A stretch of 64,000 bases of DNA from Paenibacillus sp. SZ31 (GTDB lineage Bacteria > Bacillota > Bacilli > Paenibacillales > Paenibacillaceae), in assembly GCF_012912005.1 (NCBI RefSeq), contig NZ_JABBEA010000012.1, positions 124,001 through 188,000 of the forward strand, given 5' to 3'. Position numbers and translations under genes: made by a program. Every line of letters starts with the position of its first letter. The stretch's first letter is position 1. Shown here piece by piece: positions 43,135 to 52,648 of this stretch. The notes under the pieces are model-generated. The model was not told where the DNA came from. It saw nothing but the letters and a program-made list of their open reading frames with translations, and did not search any database.

Positions 43135-43953
43135 ATGCATCAATCCGCACATATTCAGGAAGCAAGAGATTACATATTAAACCGAATCAAGACCAAGCCT
43201 GCTGTAGGCATGATTCTGGGTTCGGGACTGGGAGCGCTCGCGGATGAGATTGAAAATGCGACCGTTATTCCGTATACAGATATTCCACATTTCGCCCAAT
43301 CGGAGGCCATTGGCCATGCTAATGAACTGGTTATTGGTGAACTGATGGGCAAGACGGTTGTAGCCATGAAGGGACGCCTTCACTATTATGAAGGTTTCAC
43401 ACTGGATGAAGTGACTTTCCCGGTTCGTATGATGAAGGCACTGGGTGTTGAACAATTACTAATCACCAATGCCTGCGGAGCGATCAACACAAGCTTTGAG
43501 CCGGGCCAACTGATGCTCATTACAGATCATATTAACCTGGTAGGTAATAACCCGTTAATGGGACCGAATAACGCCGAACTGGGTGTGCGTTTCCCAGACG
43601 TATCACAGGTATACAATCGCGAACTGCGCAGCATTGCCCTGAAGGTTGCAGAAGAGCAAAATGTTGGCCTGCAGCAAGGTGTCTATGCATGGTGGAGTGG
43701 TCCGGCATATGAGACACCAGCCGAGATTCGCATGATTCGTACGATGGGTGCGGATGCAGTGGGTATGTCCACGGTACCTGAAGCCATTGTTGCCATCCAT
43801 GGCGGTATGAAGGTACTGGGCATCTCCTGTTTGACCAACATGGCCTGTGGTATTCTCGATCAGCCGTTAAGTCATGACGAAGTCATTGAAGTGGCTGCGC
43901 AAGTGAAAACAACCTTTATCGGACTTGTGAAAGGTATCTTGAAAGAGATCTAA
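43135..43953 (+). CDS. punA: Purine nucleoside phosphorylase
   Basis: A 272-aa trimeric-type PNP (family 2, PunA/PnpA). ILGSGLGALADEI (phosphate-binding Ser), GHANELVIGEL, MKGRLHYYEGF, LLITNACGAIN, YAWWSGPAYETPAEIRMIRTMGADAVGMSTVPE (with the purine-binding Glu and Asn region), and ISCLTNMACGI are diagnostic. It splits inosine and guanosine to base and ribose-1-phosphate. AGGAGG precedes the ATG by 8 bp. The deoB/drm partner is not adjacent; the gene stands alone between two terminators. Confidence 0.95.
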   Translation: MHQSAHIQEARDYILNRIKTKPAVGMILGSGLGALADEIENATVIPYTDIPHFAQSEAIGHANELVIGELMGKTVVAMKGRLHYYEGFTLDEVTFPVRMMKALGVEQLLITNACGAINTSFEPGQLMLITDHINLVGNNPLMGPNNAELGVRFPDVSQVYNRELRSIALKVAEEQNVGLQQGVYAWWSGPAYETPAEIRMIRTMGADAVGMSTVPEAIVAIHGGMKVLGISCLTNMACGILDQPLSHDEVIEVAAQVKTTFIGLVKGILKEI

Positions 43954-43971
43954 TCACGAGATTATTGCAAG

Positions 43972-44016
43972 GGGCACTGTCTATGCGGAGTTCATCCGTT
44001 CGGCAGTGCTTTTTGT
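43972..44016 (+). terminator. Intrinsic terminator after punA
   Basis: GGCACTG pairs with CAGTGCT flanking an inner CGGA / TCCG hairpin, followed by TTTTTG. Confidence 0.8.
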
Positions 44017-44165
44017 TTTGGCAAAATGATGGACTTAACAAGATAAGATAGTCATGCGCTCCCTTGTATTTCCTATCTCTGATATCGTACAGTTGAGAGA
44101 CATGATCGTATGAGTGCATAAATGTATAAACGTATGAATGATGGGAAAAAAGTGAGGTGTTATGG

Positions 44166-45089
44166 ATGCAAAAGATTAGAAGAACGAGAGAAATTGAGGG
44201 CACGACTACCCCTGGCATTATACATAACGGCGGACAGCATTTTCTCATTTCGGTACAGATCTATGAAGACGGGATGGTCAATTGCTGGGAGTTGGTAGAT
44301 CTGAAGGGATTGAAGCAGAAGATTGAGGATCAGTGGCTAGGCCCTGATGTACCAAACGGCGAGAATCTTTCCATTCATGGGCTGGGTGCCTACCGAGTGG
44401 AGCAGGCGAACTGGACATATAACAATAACAGCTATTATGGACATATTCAGCATAAGATCAGGGTGCTCAATCCGGAATTTCATAATATATATGAAATCAC
44501 ACCACGTCAGCAGCAACTGATGGATGCAAGAAGAGTGTCACACTCGCCCAAAGCGACTGATTTTGCAGTCGTACAAGAATTGTTTTATCAAACGATTACA
44601 GGAGACGGATTCTCCATTTTCATGAAATACGAAGGGCGGAATTATCTGGTTAACATGGTTGTATATGAGGATGGCAGGGTAGCCATCTATAATTTGCCGA
44701 GTCTCGTAGAGGCCTCAATGGATGAACTTGTAATTTGGTTCAGGGAAGGAATCTTGTTCACAACCATAGAGCAGCCAACCGTGATCTCGATACTTGATTT
44801 GGGGGAAGTTACGTTCTCGGAAGAAATCTACGCGGAAAAGGCCGAAGATAAGTATTTGGAGCTACTGGATCTGCACAGGAAACTTAAGGGAGAACGATCT
44901 ACTTCAGAGGAATGCCGACATGCCTATCATATGTATCTGGAGGACCCGAGTGAGTTCAATCGAGCGAGACTGAAGGAAACTTACGAAAGCGTGCCTGAAC
45001 ACCAACGTATGTATCTGGGTGACATGGACACCAAGGATGTGGATTATCAACGAATCCTATATGCTCCTGAGGAGAAACGAGAAGTATAG
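44166..45089 (+). CDS. Hypothetical protein, 307 aa, with two related halves
   Basis: Not recognised. The ATG at 44166 has GAGGTG 6 bp upstream. The protein is soluble with no signal. Two segments look alike: HFLISVQIYEDGMVNCWEL (about 27-45) and NYLVNMVVYEDGRVAIYNL (about 161-179), each followed by a stretch near a Leu-Ile/Trp-Phe helix (LKGLKQKIEDQWL; MDELVIWFREGIL). This suggests an internal duplication of a small alpha-beta domain. The C-terminal 70 residues are helical and charged. It has its own terminator. No function proposed. Confidence 0.68.
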   Translation: MQKIRRTREIEGTTTPGIIHNGGQHFLISVQIYEDGMVNCWELVDLKGLKQKIEDQWLGPDVPNGENLSIHGLGAYRVEQANWTYNNNSYYGHIQHKIRVLNPEFHNIYEITPRQQQLMDARRVSHSPKATDFAVVQELFYQTITGDGFSIFMKYEGRNYLVNMVVYEDGRVAIYNLPSLVEASMDELVIWFREGILFTTIEQPTVISILDLGEVTFSEEIYAEKAEDKYLELLDLHRKLKGERSTSEECRHAYHMYLEDPSEFNRARLKETYESVPEHQRMYLGDMDTKDVDYQRILYAPEEKREV

Positions 45090-45120
45090 AATTTCCATGC
45101 AATCGAGTCGAAACCTGAAA

Positions 45121-45170
45121 TAACCGTATGCTTCACGAGCTGTTACTCGTGAGACATACGGTTATTTTAT
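45121..45170. terminator. Bidirectional terminator between the 307-aa gene and the LacI-type regulator
   Basis: TAACCGTATG pairs perfectly with CATACGGTTA, enclosing a second stem CACGAG / CTCGTG. A and T runs flank both sides. Confidence 0.88.
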
Positions 45171-46243
45171 TTTACGGAACTATGAACCATCTGAGAATGA
45201 TCATCCATGATTGCTGGCGTGGACTCCCTGATGATGGGTTTGGTCACAATATGCGAAACCTGATACGGTTGTGTCGGGTTTTTAATTCGAGATAATAGCA
45301 TCTCTGCAGCCTTAATGCCCATTTCGTTGCTGTAAATATGAACCGTCGTTAGCGGAGGTTCAATAATTCGGGATTGGGGTGCGTTATCGAATCCGCATAT
45401 GGCTACATCCTGTGGAACAGCGACATTTCTAGCTTTCAAAGCCCGCATCAGATCGACCGCAATAAAATCATTGGCACATACGTAAGCGGAAGGTATAGAT
45501 GCCAGCTCTGCCACTCGTTGGTTCAACCATCCTGGCTTGGAAAAACACAGGCGATCATTATCTAGGATGCAATGGGAGAGGTCGATCTGCAAGCCCGCTT
45601 CCAGCATAGCACGGTGATATCCAACCCATCGTTCATTAAAACTCTTGCAGTGATTGTAATCTCCGACGAATCCGATACTTGTGTAGCCGCTCCCAATTAA
45701 TTTTTTGGTTATCTGATAGATGCTATGTTCATTCTCCATAAGGAGCAAATCTGCTTGGAATTCGGGATAACATATGTTGGAAGCGCAATCGATAAAGATC
45801 GTGGGGATGCCCAGATCGGTAATCAGCTGTGTGTATTCCAGATCAAATAATTCAATGCAAATGATGCCGTCTACCTTGGCAATATCAAAATTGTTGGGAA
45901 GTGTAAGTGCATCTTGATCGTCTTCACGCACGATGTGAATCGAGAGATTGTATCCCTCCGCACTAATTCTTTTCTCCAATCCGCTGATTAACAACGAACC
46001 AAAGTGAGATGTATTAGGCAGGTTTTCAGTTAACAGGGCGATATTGCCTGCGGTTTTGGTTAGAACATGCTCATTTTCCATATAGGCAAACTGTTTATAT
46101 TTAAGTTCAATTGCTTTTTTAATTACACGATTTCGGGTCTCATCCGGGATATTTCCACTATCGTTCAATGCTTTGGAAGCCGTATTCCTGGAGATCCCCA
46201 AAGCATCAGCGATGTCTTGTATCGTGACTTTTTCCTTTGCCAT
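45167..46243 (-). CDS. LacI-family transcriptional regulator of the fructan operon
   Basis: A 358-aa LacI/GalR repressor. The N-terminal HTH (VTIQDIADALGISRNTASKALNDSGNIPDETRNRV, about 6-40) and hinge precede a periplasmic-binding-protein-like sensor domain (NIALLTENLPNTSHFGSLLISGLE, then VDGIICIELFD, YTSIGFVGD, AYVCANDFIAVDLMRAL, PPLTTVHIYSNEMGIKAAEMLL). GAGGTG precedes the ATG. It is divergent from the permease-binding protein-GH32-ROK operon across 432 bp and is the natural candidate to control it in response to a sugar. The exact inducer is unknown. Confidence 0.9.
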   Translation of the reverse strand: MAKEKVTIQDIADALGISRNTASKALNDSGNIPDETRNRVIKKAIELKYKQFAYMENEHVLTKTAGNIALLTENLPNTSHFGSLLISGLEKRISAEGYNLSIHIVREDDQDALTLPNNFDIAKVDGIICIELFDLEYTQLITDLGIPTIFIDCASNICYPEFQADLLLMENEHSIYQITKKLIGSGYTSIGFVGDYNHCKSFNERWVGYHRAMLEAGLQIDLSHCILDNDRLCFSKPGWLNQRVAELASIPSAYVCANDFIAVDLMRALKARNVAVPQDVAICGFDNAPQSRIIEPPLTTVHIYSNEMGIKAAEMLLSRIKNPTQPYQVSHIVTKPIIRESTPAIMDDHSQMVHSSVK

Positions 46244-46562
46244 CTAATGCTTCACCTCTAATCATCAATAGTTATCCATATTCTTCTCTAAGTCAAATGT
46301 ATAATAGAACGGGACAAATAGCAATCTCTGTTTTACAAATGCACAATTACATTTACATTTAGATAGTCGAATTCTATTTTCATAATTGTTCCAGAAGTTT
46401 TGTTAATTAGTGTAACAATGATATCTATTACAGTAATGATATAGAAATATCTATGCGAGTATTAACGATTCAGTGCTGTATATATGCAAATTTAATCCTC
46501 TTTAGTTACATTGATGCAAAGGTAAAATGATCAAATGCACAAATATTTTTTTACAAAATGTA

Positions 46563-46592
46563 TTGACTAAATCTGTTGAAACCTGATAAATT
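46563..46592 (+). promoter_or_regulatory. Promoter of the fructan operon
   Basis: TTGACT (46563-46568), 18-bp spacer, TAAATT (46587-46592). It lies about 85 bp before the first permease start. The remaining part of the 432-bp gap (46244-46675) is AT-rich and holds no gene. Confidence 0.5.
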
Positions 46593-46620
46593 GTAAATTA
46601 TTAAATAGGCAATTGTAAAT
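46589..46620. promoter_or_regulatory. Candidate regulator sites: direct repeat AATTGTAAAT spaced 22 bp
   Basis: AATTGTAAAT occurs at 46589-46598 and again at 46611-46620, exactly two helical turns apart and overlapping the -10 and transcription start region. A near copy (AAATGTAAAT, opposite strand, 46351-46360) lies nearer the LacI-type gene. The placement fits repressor binding. Confidence 0.4.
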
Positions 46621-46675
46621 ATTGAAAGCCCTTACTGAAAACAATTGTCAACTTCAAGAATGAAACGGGGGTAGC

Positions 46676-47644
46676 ATGTTGGATAACATAGCAGACAGCA
46701 AAAAGGGCAGAGGAAGGGTACTAAAAGTGAGGACGACCAGCGGTCATAAGTTGCAGCAACTCAAAAAAAATTACTTTTTATATATGTTGCTTGCACCAGC
46801 CTTAATCTTGACTCTGATCTTCAAGTACATCCCAATGTACGGAGCCATCATTGCGTTTAAAGATTTCAGTCCGATCAAAGGCATCATGGGCAGTGATTGG
46901 GTAGGACTGAAGCATTTCGAGAAATTTATAGCTTCACCCAATTTCGATATCATTTTAATGAATACGCTTAAACTCAGCTTTTGGGGATTGATATTCAGTT
47001 TCCCGGTGCCCATTTTGCTGGCACTCATGCTGAATCAGGTACGCAAAGCTGGCGTTAAGAAAAATATTCAATTGTTCCTGTACGCACCCAATTTCATATC
47101 CGTTGTTGTCGTTGTGGGAATGCTGTTTATCTTTCTCTCACCGACAGGGCCAATTAATCAATTAGCCACTTGGATTACAGGTCAGCCAATTATGTTCATG
47201 TCTGAACCTGAATATTTCCGCTGGATCTACATTTTGTCCGATATCTGGACCGGAGCGGGCTGGGCTTCCATCATATACGTCGCGGCGTTGGCCAATGTTG
47301 ATCCAGAGCTTCACAATGCGGCCAATCTGGATGGAGCCAACCTCCTTCAACGTATTCGGCACATCGACCTTCCAACCATTCGACCGATTATGGCTATCGT
47401 CTTTATCCTGGCAGCTGGTGGCATTATGTCCATTGGATTTGAGAAGGCCTATCTGATGCAGACGTCCATGAACCTGCCTTCCTCTGAGATCATTGCCACG
47501 TATGTCTACAAGGTGGGGCTGCAATCGGGAGATTACGCTTATTCAGCGGCCGTGGGATTGTTCAACTCGGTTATTAATGTGATTCTGCTGGTGACGGTGA
47601 ATCTGATCGTGAAGAAATTGAATGAAGGCGAAGGCCTCTACTAG
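46676..47644 (+). CDS. ABC transporter permease, LplB type
   Basis: A 322-aa permease with six predicted membrane helices. LLAPALILTLIFKYIPMYGAIIAFKDFSPIKGIMGSDWVG is the typical LplB/YtcP-group start, and the EAA-like loop reads NAANLDGANLLQRIRHIDLP (about 222-241). It forms the membrane channel of a carbohydrate importer with the next gene. GGGGGT precedes the ATG. First gene of a five-gene operon with short gaps (16, 58, 22 and 28 bp). The ATPase is not encoded here, so a shared MsmX-type ATPase is likely. Confidence 0.9.
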   Translation: MLDNIADSKKGRGRVLKVRTTSGHKLQQLKKNYFLYMLLAPALILTLIFKYIPMYGAIIAFKDFSPIKGIMGSDWVGLKHFEKFIASPNFDIILMNTLKLSFWGLIFSFPVPILLALMLNQVRKAGVKKNIQLFLYAPNFISVVVVVGMLFIFLSPTGPINQLATWITGQPIMFMSEPEYFRWIYILSDIWTGAGWASIIYVAALANVDPELHNAANLDGANLLQRIRHIDLPTIRPIMAIVFILAAGGIMSIGFEKAYLMQTSMNLPSSEIIATYVYKVGLQSGDYAYSAAVGLFNSVINVILLVTVNLIVKKLNEGEGLY

Positions 47645-47660
47645 GAAAGGAGTATTATCC

Positions 47661-48542
47661 ATGGTTGTTAAACATACGGGAATGGATCGATTGATTCTCA
47701 CACTCAATGCCATCTTTCTCACCTGTGCTGTACTGGTTGTCGTTGTTCCCTTGATTTACATTGTTATCGCTTCATTCATGGACCCCACAGTGCTATTGAA
47801 CCGTGGACTATCCTTCAATGTATCCGACTGGAGTCTAGATGGTTATCAGATGATATTATCCAATCCAGCCATGATCCGAGGGTTTGCGAATGCGGTATTG
47901 TACTCGGTTTCCTTTGCACTGATTACCGTGACCGTTTCCATATTTGCTGGCTATGCATTGTCAGATGATAGGCTTGCGGGACGCGGATTTTTCATGATTA
48001 TCTTTATCATTACGATGTTCTTCGGCGGGGGATTAATCCCTACGTATCTACTCATACGTAATCTCGGCATGCTCGATACGGTGTGGGCGATCATCATTCC
48101 TGGAGCCGTCAACGTCTGGAATATCATTCTCTCCAGAACCTTTTTCAAAGGAGTCCCTCGGGAACTGAAAGAAGCCGCGAATGTGGATGGCGCCTCCGAG
48201 ATGAAGATTTTCTTCCAGATCGTCATTCCGTTGTCCAAACCCATCATTTTTGTACTCGCACTCTATGCGTTCGTTGGGCAATGGAATTCCTATTTTGATG
48301 CAATGATCTATCTGGATAATCCGAAATTACATCCGTTACAGCTCGTTCTGCGTTCGATTTTGATTCAGAATCAGGCTGCTCCGGGCATGATCAGTGATCA
48401 GCTTGCCATGGCAGAACTGAAACGGCTCTCCGAGATGATTAAATACTCAGCGATTGTCATTTCGAGTCTGCCACTCATCATTATGTACCCGTTCTTCCAG
48501 AAGTATTTCGAAAAAGGTGTCATGGTTGGTTCCCTCAAATAG
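47661..48542 (+). CDS. ABC transporter permease, LplC/YtcP type
   Basis: A 293-aa permease with six predicted helices, partner of the preceding LplB-type protein. The start at 47661 follows AAAGGAG; the longer frame overlaps the previous gene. The EAA loop is KEAANVDGASEMKIFFQIVIPLSKP (about 172-196), which contacts the ATPase. Features such as GGGLIPTYLLIRNLGMLDTVWAIIIPGAVNVWN are typical of the family. It serves oligosaccharide or glycoside import. Confidence 0.9.
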   Translation: MVVKHTGMDRLILTLNAIFLTCAVLVVVVPLIYIVIASFMDPTVLLNRGLSFNVSDWSLDGYQMILSNPAMIRGFANAVLYSVSFALITVTVSIFAGYALSDDRLAGRGFFMIIFIITMFFGGGLIPTYLLIRNLGMLDTVWAIIIPGAVNVWNIILSRTFFKGVPRELKEAANVDGASEMKIFFQIVIPLSKPIIFVLALYAFVGQWNSYFDAMIYLDNPKLHPLQLVLRSILIQNQAAPGMISDQLAMAELKRLSEMIKYSAIVISSLPLIIMYPFFQKYFEKGVMVGSLK

Positions 48543-48600
48543 TGAACAGCCTGCAATACAGTAAGTTCGTTCCAATCCAACTCACATGGAGGTCATGATT

Positions 48601-50208
48601 ATGAAAAAAGTGAAGAAGTCCAGAAAAGCCGTTACAACGGCGTCCATTTCCATGTTATCTGCGATGCTCTTTCTAACCGCCTGCGGCGGGGGTGGAGGCG
48701 GCGCAGCAAGTGAGGCGCAATCACCAGATGGCAAAGTGACATTGAATTTTATAACACAGAGCTCTCCGCTGGCTCCCGCTGATCCGAACGACAAGCTGAT
48801 TAACAAGCGACTCGAAGAGAAAACCAATGTGCATATCAACTGGAAGAACTATACGAGTGATGTGTTTGCGGAAAAAAGAAATCTGGCGGTAGCCAGCGGT
48901 GATTTGCCGGATGCCATTTTTGATTCAGGTTATGGGGATTATGATCTCCTGAAACTGGCGAAGGACGGGGCGATCATTCCACTCGAAGACATGATTGAAC
49001 AGTACATGCCCAATCTGCAAAAGGTGCTGGAGGAGGCTCCCGAATACAAGAGTATGATCACGGCTCCAGACGGACATATATACTCCTTCCCGTGGATTGA
49101 AGAACTCGGCAGTGGCAAACAACGCATTCAGTCGGTGGATAACTTGCCCTGGATTAATGTGGAATGGCTGAACAAGCTCGGACTGGAGATGCCGAAGACA
49201 ACCGAGGAATTAAAAGAAGTGCTGATCGCGTTCAAAACCCAAGACCCGAACGGCAATGGCAAGGCTGACGAAATTCCGCTTTCTTTCATTAACAAGCCGG
49301 GCGGAGAAGATCTGACATTTCTCTTTGCGGCATTTGGACTCGGGGAGAACTGGGATCATACCGTGGTAACGGATGAAGGAAAAGTGGTCTTTACAGCAGC
49401 TGATACGGGTTACAAGGAAGCGGTTAAATACATTCATGAACTGGTTCAGGAAGGTCTCGTGGATGTGGAATCGTATCAACAGGATTGGAACACATATCTT
49501 GCGAAAGGCAAGGATGACAAGTACGGCATGTACTTCACTTGGGATAAGGCCAACATTACAGGCATGAATGATACGTATGATGTTCTTCCTCCGGTTGCTG
49601 GACCTAGCGGAGAGGTCAATGTCACAAGAACGAATGGCATCGGTCTTGATCGTGGTCGCATGGTCATTACCAGCAGCAATAAAAACCTGGAATCCACAGC
49701 GAAGTGGGTTGACCAATTGTACGATCCACTCCAATCTGTACAGAACAACTGGGGCACTTACGGAGATGAGAGTCAGCAAAATATTTTTGAATTCGATGAA
49801 GCCAAGGGCATGCTGAAGCATCTTCCACTGGAAGGTTCTGCACCTGTGGAACTCAGACAAAAGACCAGTATTGCCGGACCATTGGCCATTCTCGACAGTT
49901 ACTATGACAAATACACAACCAAACCGGAAGATGCAGCTTGGCGCATGGAACTTCTTGATAAGGTTATGGTTCCGCATATGAAAGCGGAGAACGTGTATCC
50001 AAGTGTGTTCTTCTCTATTGATGAACTGGATCGATTGTCCACGATTGAGACGGATCTATTCGCCTACGTGCTGCGTCTGCGTACGGAATGGTATCAGAAC
50101 GGGAAAGTCGATCAGGAATGGGATGCTTATCTGAAAGAGCTGGATCGTCTTGGGTTGCAAGAATGGCTTCAGATTAAACAAGCGGGATATGACCGTAATA
50201 CTAAATAA
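48601..50208 (+). CDS. Extracellular sugar-binding lipoprotein, LplA type
   Basis: A 535-aa solute-binding protein of family 1. A lipoprotein signal (MKKVKKSRKA...AMLFLTAC) puts the lipid-modified residue at Cys28, followed by an unusual run of six Gly. NFITQSSPLAPADPNDKLINKRLEEKTN and the SGDLPDAIFDSGYGDYDLLKLAKDGAIIPLEDMIE stretch are typical of the LplA/YtcQ group. GGAGGT precedes ATG 48601. With the two permeases it makes an importer, and the GH32 and fructokinase genes downstream indicate fructose-containing oligosaccharides as substrate. Confidence 0.9.
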   Translation: MKKVKKSRKAVTTASISMLSAMLFLTACGGGGGGAASEAQSPDGKVTLNFITQSSPLAPADPNDKLINKRLEEKTNVHINWKNYTSDVFAEKRNLAVASGDLPDAIFDSGYGDYDLLKLAKDGAIIPLEDMIEQYMPNLQKVLEEAPEYKSMITAPDGHIYSFPWIEELGSGKQRIQSVDNLPWINVEWLNKLGLEMPKTTEELKEVLIAFKTQDPNGNGKADEIPLSFINKPGGEDLTFLFAAFGLGENWDHTVVTDEGKVVFTAADTGYKEAVKYIHELVQEGLVDVESYQQDWNTYLAKGKDDKYGMYFTWDKANITGMNDTYDVLPPVAGPSGEVNVTRTNGIGLDRGRMVITSSNKNLESTAKWVDQLYDPLQSVQNNWGTYGDESQQNIFEFDEAKGMLKHLPLEGSAPVELRQKTSIAGPLAILDSYYDKYTTKPEDAAWRMELLDKVMVPHMKAENVYPSVFFSIDELDRLSTIETDLFAYVLRLRTEWYQNGKVDQEWDAYLKELDRLGLQEWLQIKQAGYDRNTK

Positions 50209-50230
50209 GATAAATGAGGGAGAGAACATC

Positions 50231-51703
50231 ATGTCAACCATACTTAATCAGGATCACAGAGGCGTCTATCATTTTACACCAAAAGAAAATTGGATCAACG
50301 ATCCAAATGGCATGGTATTTTTCAAAGGTGAGTATCACTTGTTCTATCAGCATCACCCACATGGAACCACATGGGGCCCCATGCATTGGGGCCATGCAGT
50401 GAGCAGGGACCTGATCTCCTGGGAGGAACTTCCGTTAGCCTTGTTCCCAGATGAGAATGGCACTATATTCTCCGGAAGCGCCATAGTGGATTGGAATAAT
50501 ACGACCGGATTCTTTGAGGATGAGCCAGGATTGGTTGCTATTTTCACCCACCATCTTGAAGTTAAAGACCAGGATGCCATACAAACCCAGAGTCTCGCGT
50601 ATAGCAAAGACAACGGCAGAACTTGGACTAAATACGAGGGTAATCCGGTATTAAAGCATGAGTCTTTTGTCGATTTCCGTGATCCGAAAGTGTTCTGGCA
50701 TGAGCAGACCAAGGAATGGGTTATGGTTATCGCTTGTGGTCAAACGGTATGTCTGTATCGTTCTCCAAATCTGAAGGATTGGACGATTGGTAGTGAATTC
50801 GGCGCCGGGATTGGTTCACACGATGGCGTGTGGGAATGCCCGGACCTGTTCCCCCTTCCAGTGGATGGAGATTCAGGGCAGGAGAAATGGGTGATGCTCG
50901 TTAGCATCGGTGCAGATCCTGCTTTTATTGAAGGCTCCAGAACACAATATTTTACCGGAGATTTTGATGGAACTACATTTGTCCCAGACGAGGCATCTCA
51001 TACGGTTCGCTGGATTGATTATGGTCGGGATAACTACGCAGGAGTTAGTTGGTCTGACGTTCCTGAGGAAGATGGAAGACGCCTCATTATCGGCTGGATG
51101 AGCAACTGGATGTACGCCAACCAGACGCCAACCAATAATTACCGTGGAGCAATGACCATTGCCCGGGAGTTGACACTGGAGACAAGAGCGGGAGAAGTTA
51201 TATTGATTCAACGTCCTGCACGTGAACTTGAGCAAGCCCGTACGCCAGTATTGTCCCAACAGGATGCTTCGATTCAGCAAGTGAGTGAACAGTTGAACGC
51301 TTTGCAACTAGTGAACTATGAGATCCGTGCAGAGTGGACTCCGAATCAGTCGTTCCATTTTGCACTAAGAAGCGGCGCAGATCACGAGACGGTCGTTGGT
51401 GTAGACTCGATCCGAAGTGAAGTGTACGTTGATCGTAGTCGATCGGGCATCGTCGATTTTCATGAACATTTCCTGGGCCGCCATACAGCTGAGTTAAAAG
51501 AGGTGAATGGAAATCAAAGTTTGCGTATCTTTGTAGATCATTCATCTGTGGAGGTATTTGCAAATGATGGTCAGGCCGTTATTACGGATCTGATCTATCC
51601 GGATGTGGATTGCCAAGGCATCTCTGTTCATGCCGAAAATACCGATCTGCTATTCTCTTCACTTCATATCTATGAGATCTCACCGACCAAAGCTAAAGAT
51701 TAA
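50231..51703 (+). CDS. Glycoside hydrolase family 32 (sucrose/levan/fructan hydrolase)
   Basis: A 490-aa intracellular GH32 enzyme without signal peptide. The nucleophile is Asp24 in WINDPNG, the transition-state Asp151 in FRDPKVF, and the acid/base Glu202 in WECPDLF. A C-terminal beta-sandwich with HSSVEVFANDGQAVITDLIYP completes the fold. It should release fructose from sucrose or fructo-oligosaccharides. The absence of a PTS and the ABC importer suggest an unphosphorylated substrate. GGGAGAG lies 7 bp before the ATG. The fructokinase gene follows 28 bp after its stop. Confidence 0.94.
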   Translation: MSTILNQDHRGVYHFTPKENWINDPNGMVFFKGEYHLFYQHHPHGTTWGPMHWGHAVSRDLISWEELPLALFPDENGTIFSGSAIVDWNNTTGFFEDEPGLVAIFTHHLEVKDQDAIQTQSLAYSKDNGRTWTKYEGNPVLKHESFVDFRDPKVFWHEQTKEWVMVIACGQTVCLYRSPNLKDWTIGSEFGAGIGSHDGVWECPDLFPLPVDGDSGQEKWVMLVSIGADPAFIEGSRTQYFTGDFDGTTFVPDEASHTVRWIDYGRDNYAGVSWSDVPEEDGRRLIIGWMSNWMYANQTPTNNYRGAMTIARELTLETRAGEVILIQRPARELEQARTPVLSQQDASIQQVSEQLNALQLVNYEIRAEWTPNQSFHFALRSGADHETVVGVDSIRSEVYVDRSRSGIVDFHEHFLGRHTAELKEVNGNQSLRIFVDHSSVEVFANDGQAVITDLIYPDVDCQGISVHAENTDLLFSSLHIYEISPTKAKD

Positions 51704-51731
51704 TAGTAATGAAGGAAAGGAGTCCAGAACG

Positions 51732-52631
51732 ATGCGTATTGGAGCCATAGAAGCGGGCGGAACAAAGTTTGTATGTGGTGTAGGAAATGAGCATGGACAG
51801 ATTGAAGATCGGATCAGCTTTCCAACAGAACATCCGGAGACAACTCTTGCCAAGGTGATCGACTATTTCAGGGATAAAGATGTGGAAGCGATGGGTATCG
51901 GCTCCTTTGGTCCGATTGATCTGCAACCGGATAGTCCCACCTATGGTTATATTACAACCACACCTAAGCCTGGGTGGGGAAACTGTGATGTGGTTGGAAC
52001 TTTGAAGCATGAATTTTCGGTTCCTTTCGGATGGGATACGGATGTGAATGCTGCCGCGCTCGGTGAAGTGACGTGGGGAGCGGCGCTAGGGTTGGATAAC
52101 TGTGTATATTACACGATTGGCACAGGCGTTGGTGTCGGACTTGTGGCAGGGGGCAAACGAGTACACGGATTGTTACATCCCGAGGGTGGACATATTCGTA
52201 CAAGACGCCATCCGGACGATCACTTTGCCGGGTTATGTCCGTATCATGGCGATTGCCTGGAGGGGATGGCTGCAGGACCAGCTGTTGAAGCACGTTGGCA
52301 AATCCCTGGCAGTGAACTGCCGGCAGATCATCCTGCGTGGGAGATCGAATCCTTTTACATTGCGGAGTCAATTACAACTACTATCTTGCTTCATTCGCCA
52401 CAGAAGATCATCTTGGGCGGTGGTGTGATGCAGCAAGATCATCTGTTTCCTATGATCCGGAAGCAGGTAGTGCGGAATCTCAATGGTTATGTGAATGCAG
52501 CTCCGATCACGCAACATATCGACCAGTACATTGTCCAGCCTGGATTGGGCCAGCATGCAGGCCTGTGTGGTGCACTCGCTTTGGGTCTGGAAGCATTGCA
52601 ACATGCAGCACAAGCTTCGCATACTTCATAG
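51732..52631 (+). CDS. ROK-family fructokinase
   Basis: A 299-aa ROK sugar kinase closest to Bacillus YdhR/GmuE fructokinases. The phosphate loop is EAGGTKF (7-13); YYTIGTGVGVGLVAGG and PEGGHIRTRRHPDDHFAGLCPYHGDCLEGMAAGPAVEARW contain the ROK signature and the zinc ligands (His, two Cys, His). IILGGGVMQQDHLFP is the second ATP-binding region. It should phosphorylate the fructose released by GH32 to fructose-6-phosphate. AAAGGAG lies before the ATG. It ends the operon at a large terminator. Confidence 0.93.
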   Translation: MRIGAIEAGGTKFVCGVGNEHGQIEDRISFPTEHPETTLAKVIDYFRDKDVEAMGIGSFGPIDLQPDSPTYGYITTTPKPGWGNCDVVGTLKHEFSVPFGWDTDVNAAALGEVTWGAALGLDNCVYYTIGTGVGVGLVAGGKRVHGLLHPEGGHIRTRRHPDDHFAGLCPYHGDCLEGMAAGPAVEARWQIPGSELPADHPAWEIESFYIAESITTTILLHSPQKIILGGGVMQQDHLFPMIRKQVVRNLNGYVNAAPITQHIDQYIVQPGLGQHAGLCGALALGLEALQHAAQASHTS

Positions 52632-52648
52632 TTTTCTGAAATAATATA

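Noticed and set aside
49210-49977. A 255-codon minus-strand frame within the LplA-type gene
   Set aside because: Antisense shadow of a clear lipoprotein gene, without start signals or recognisable domains.
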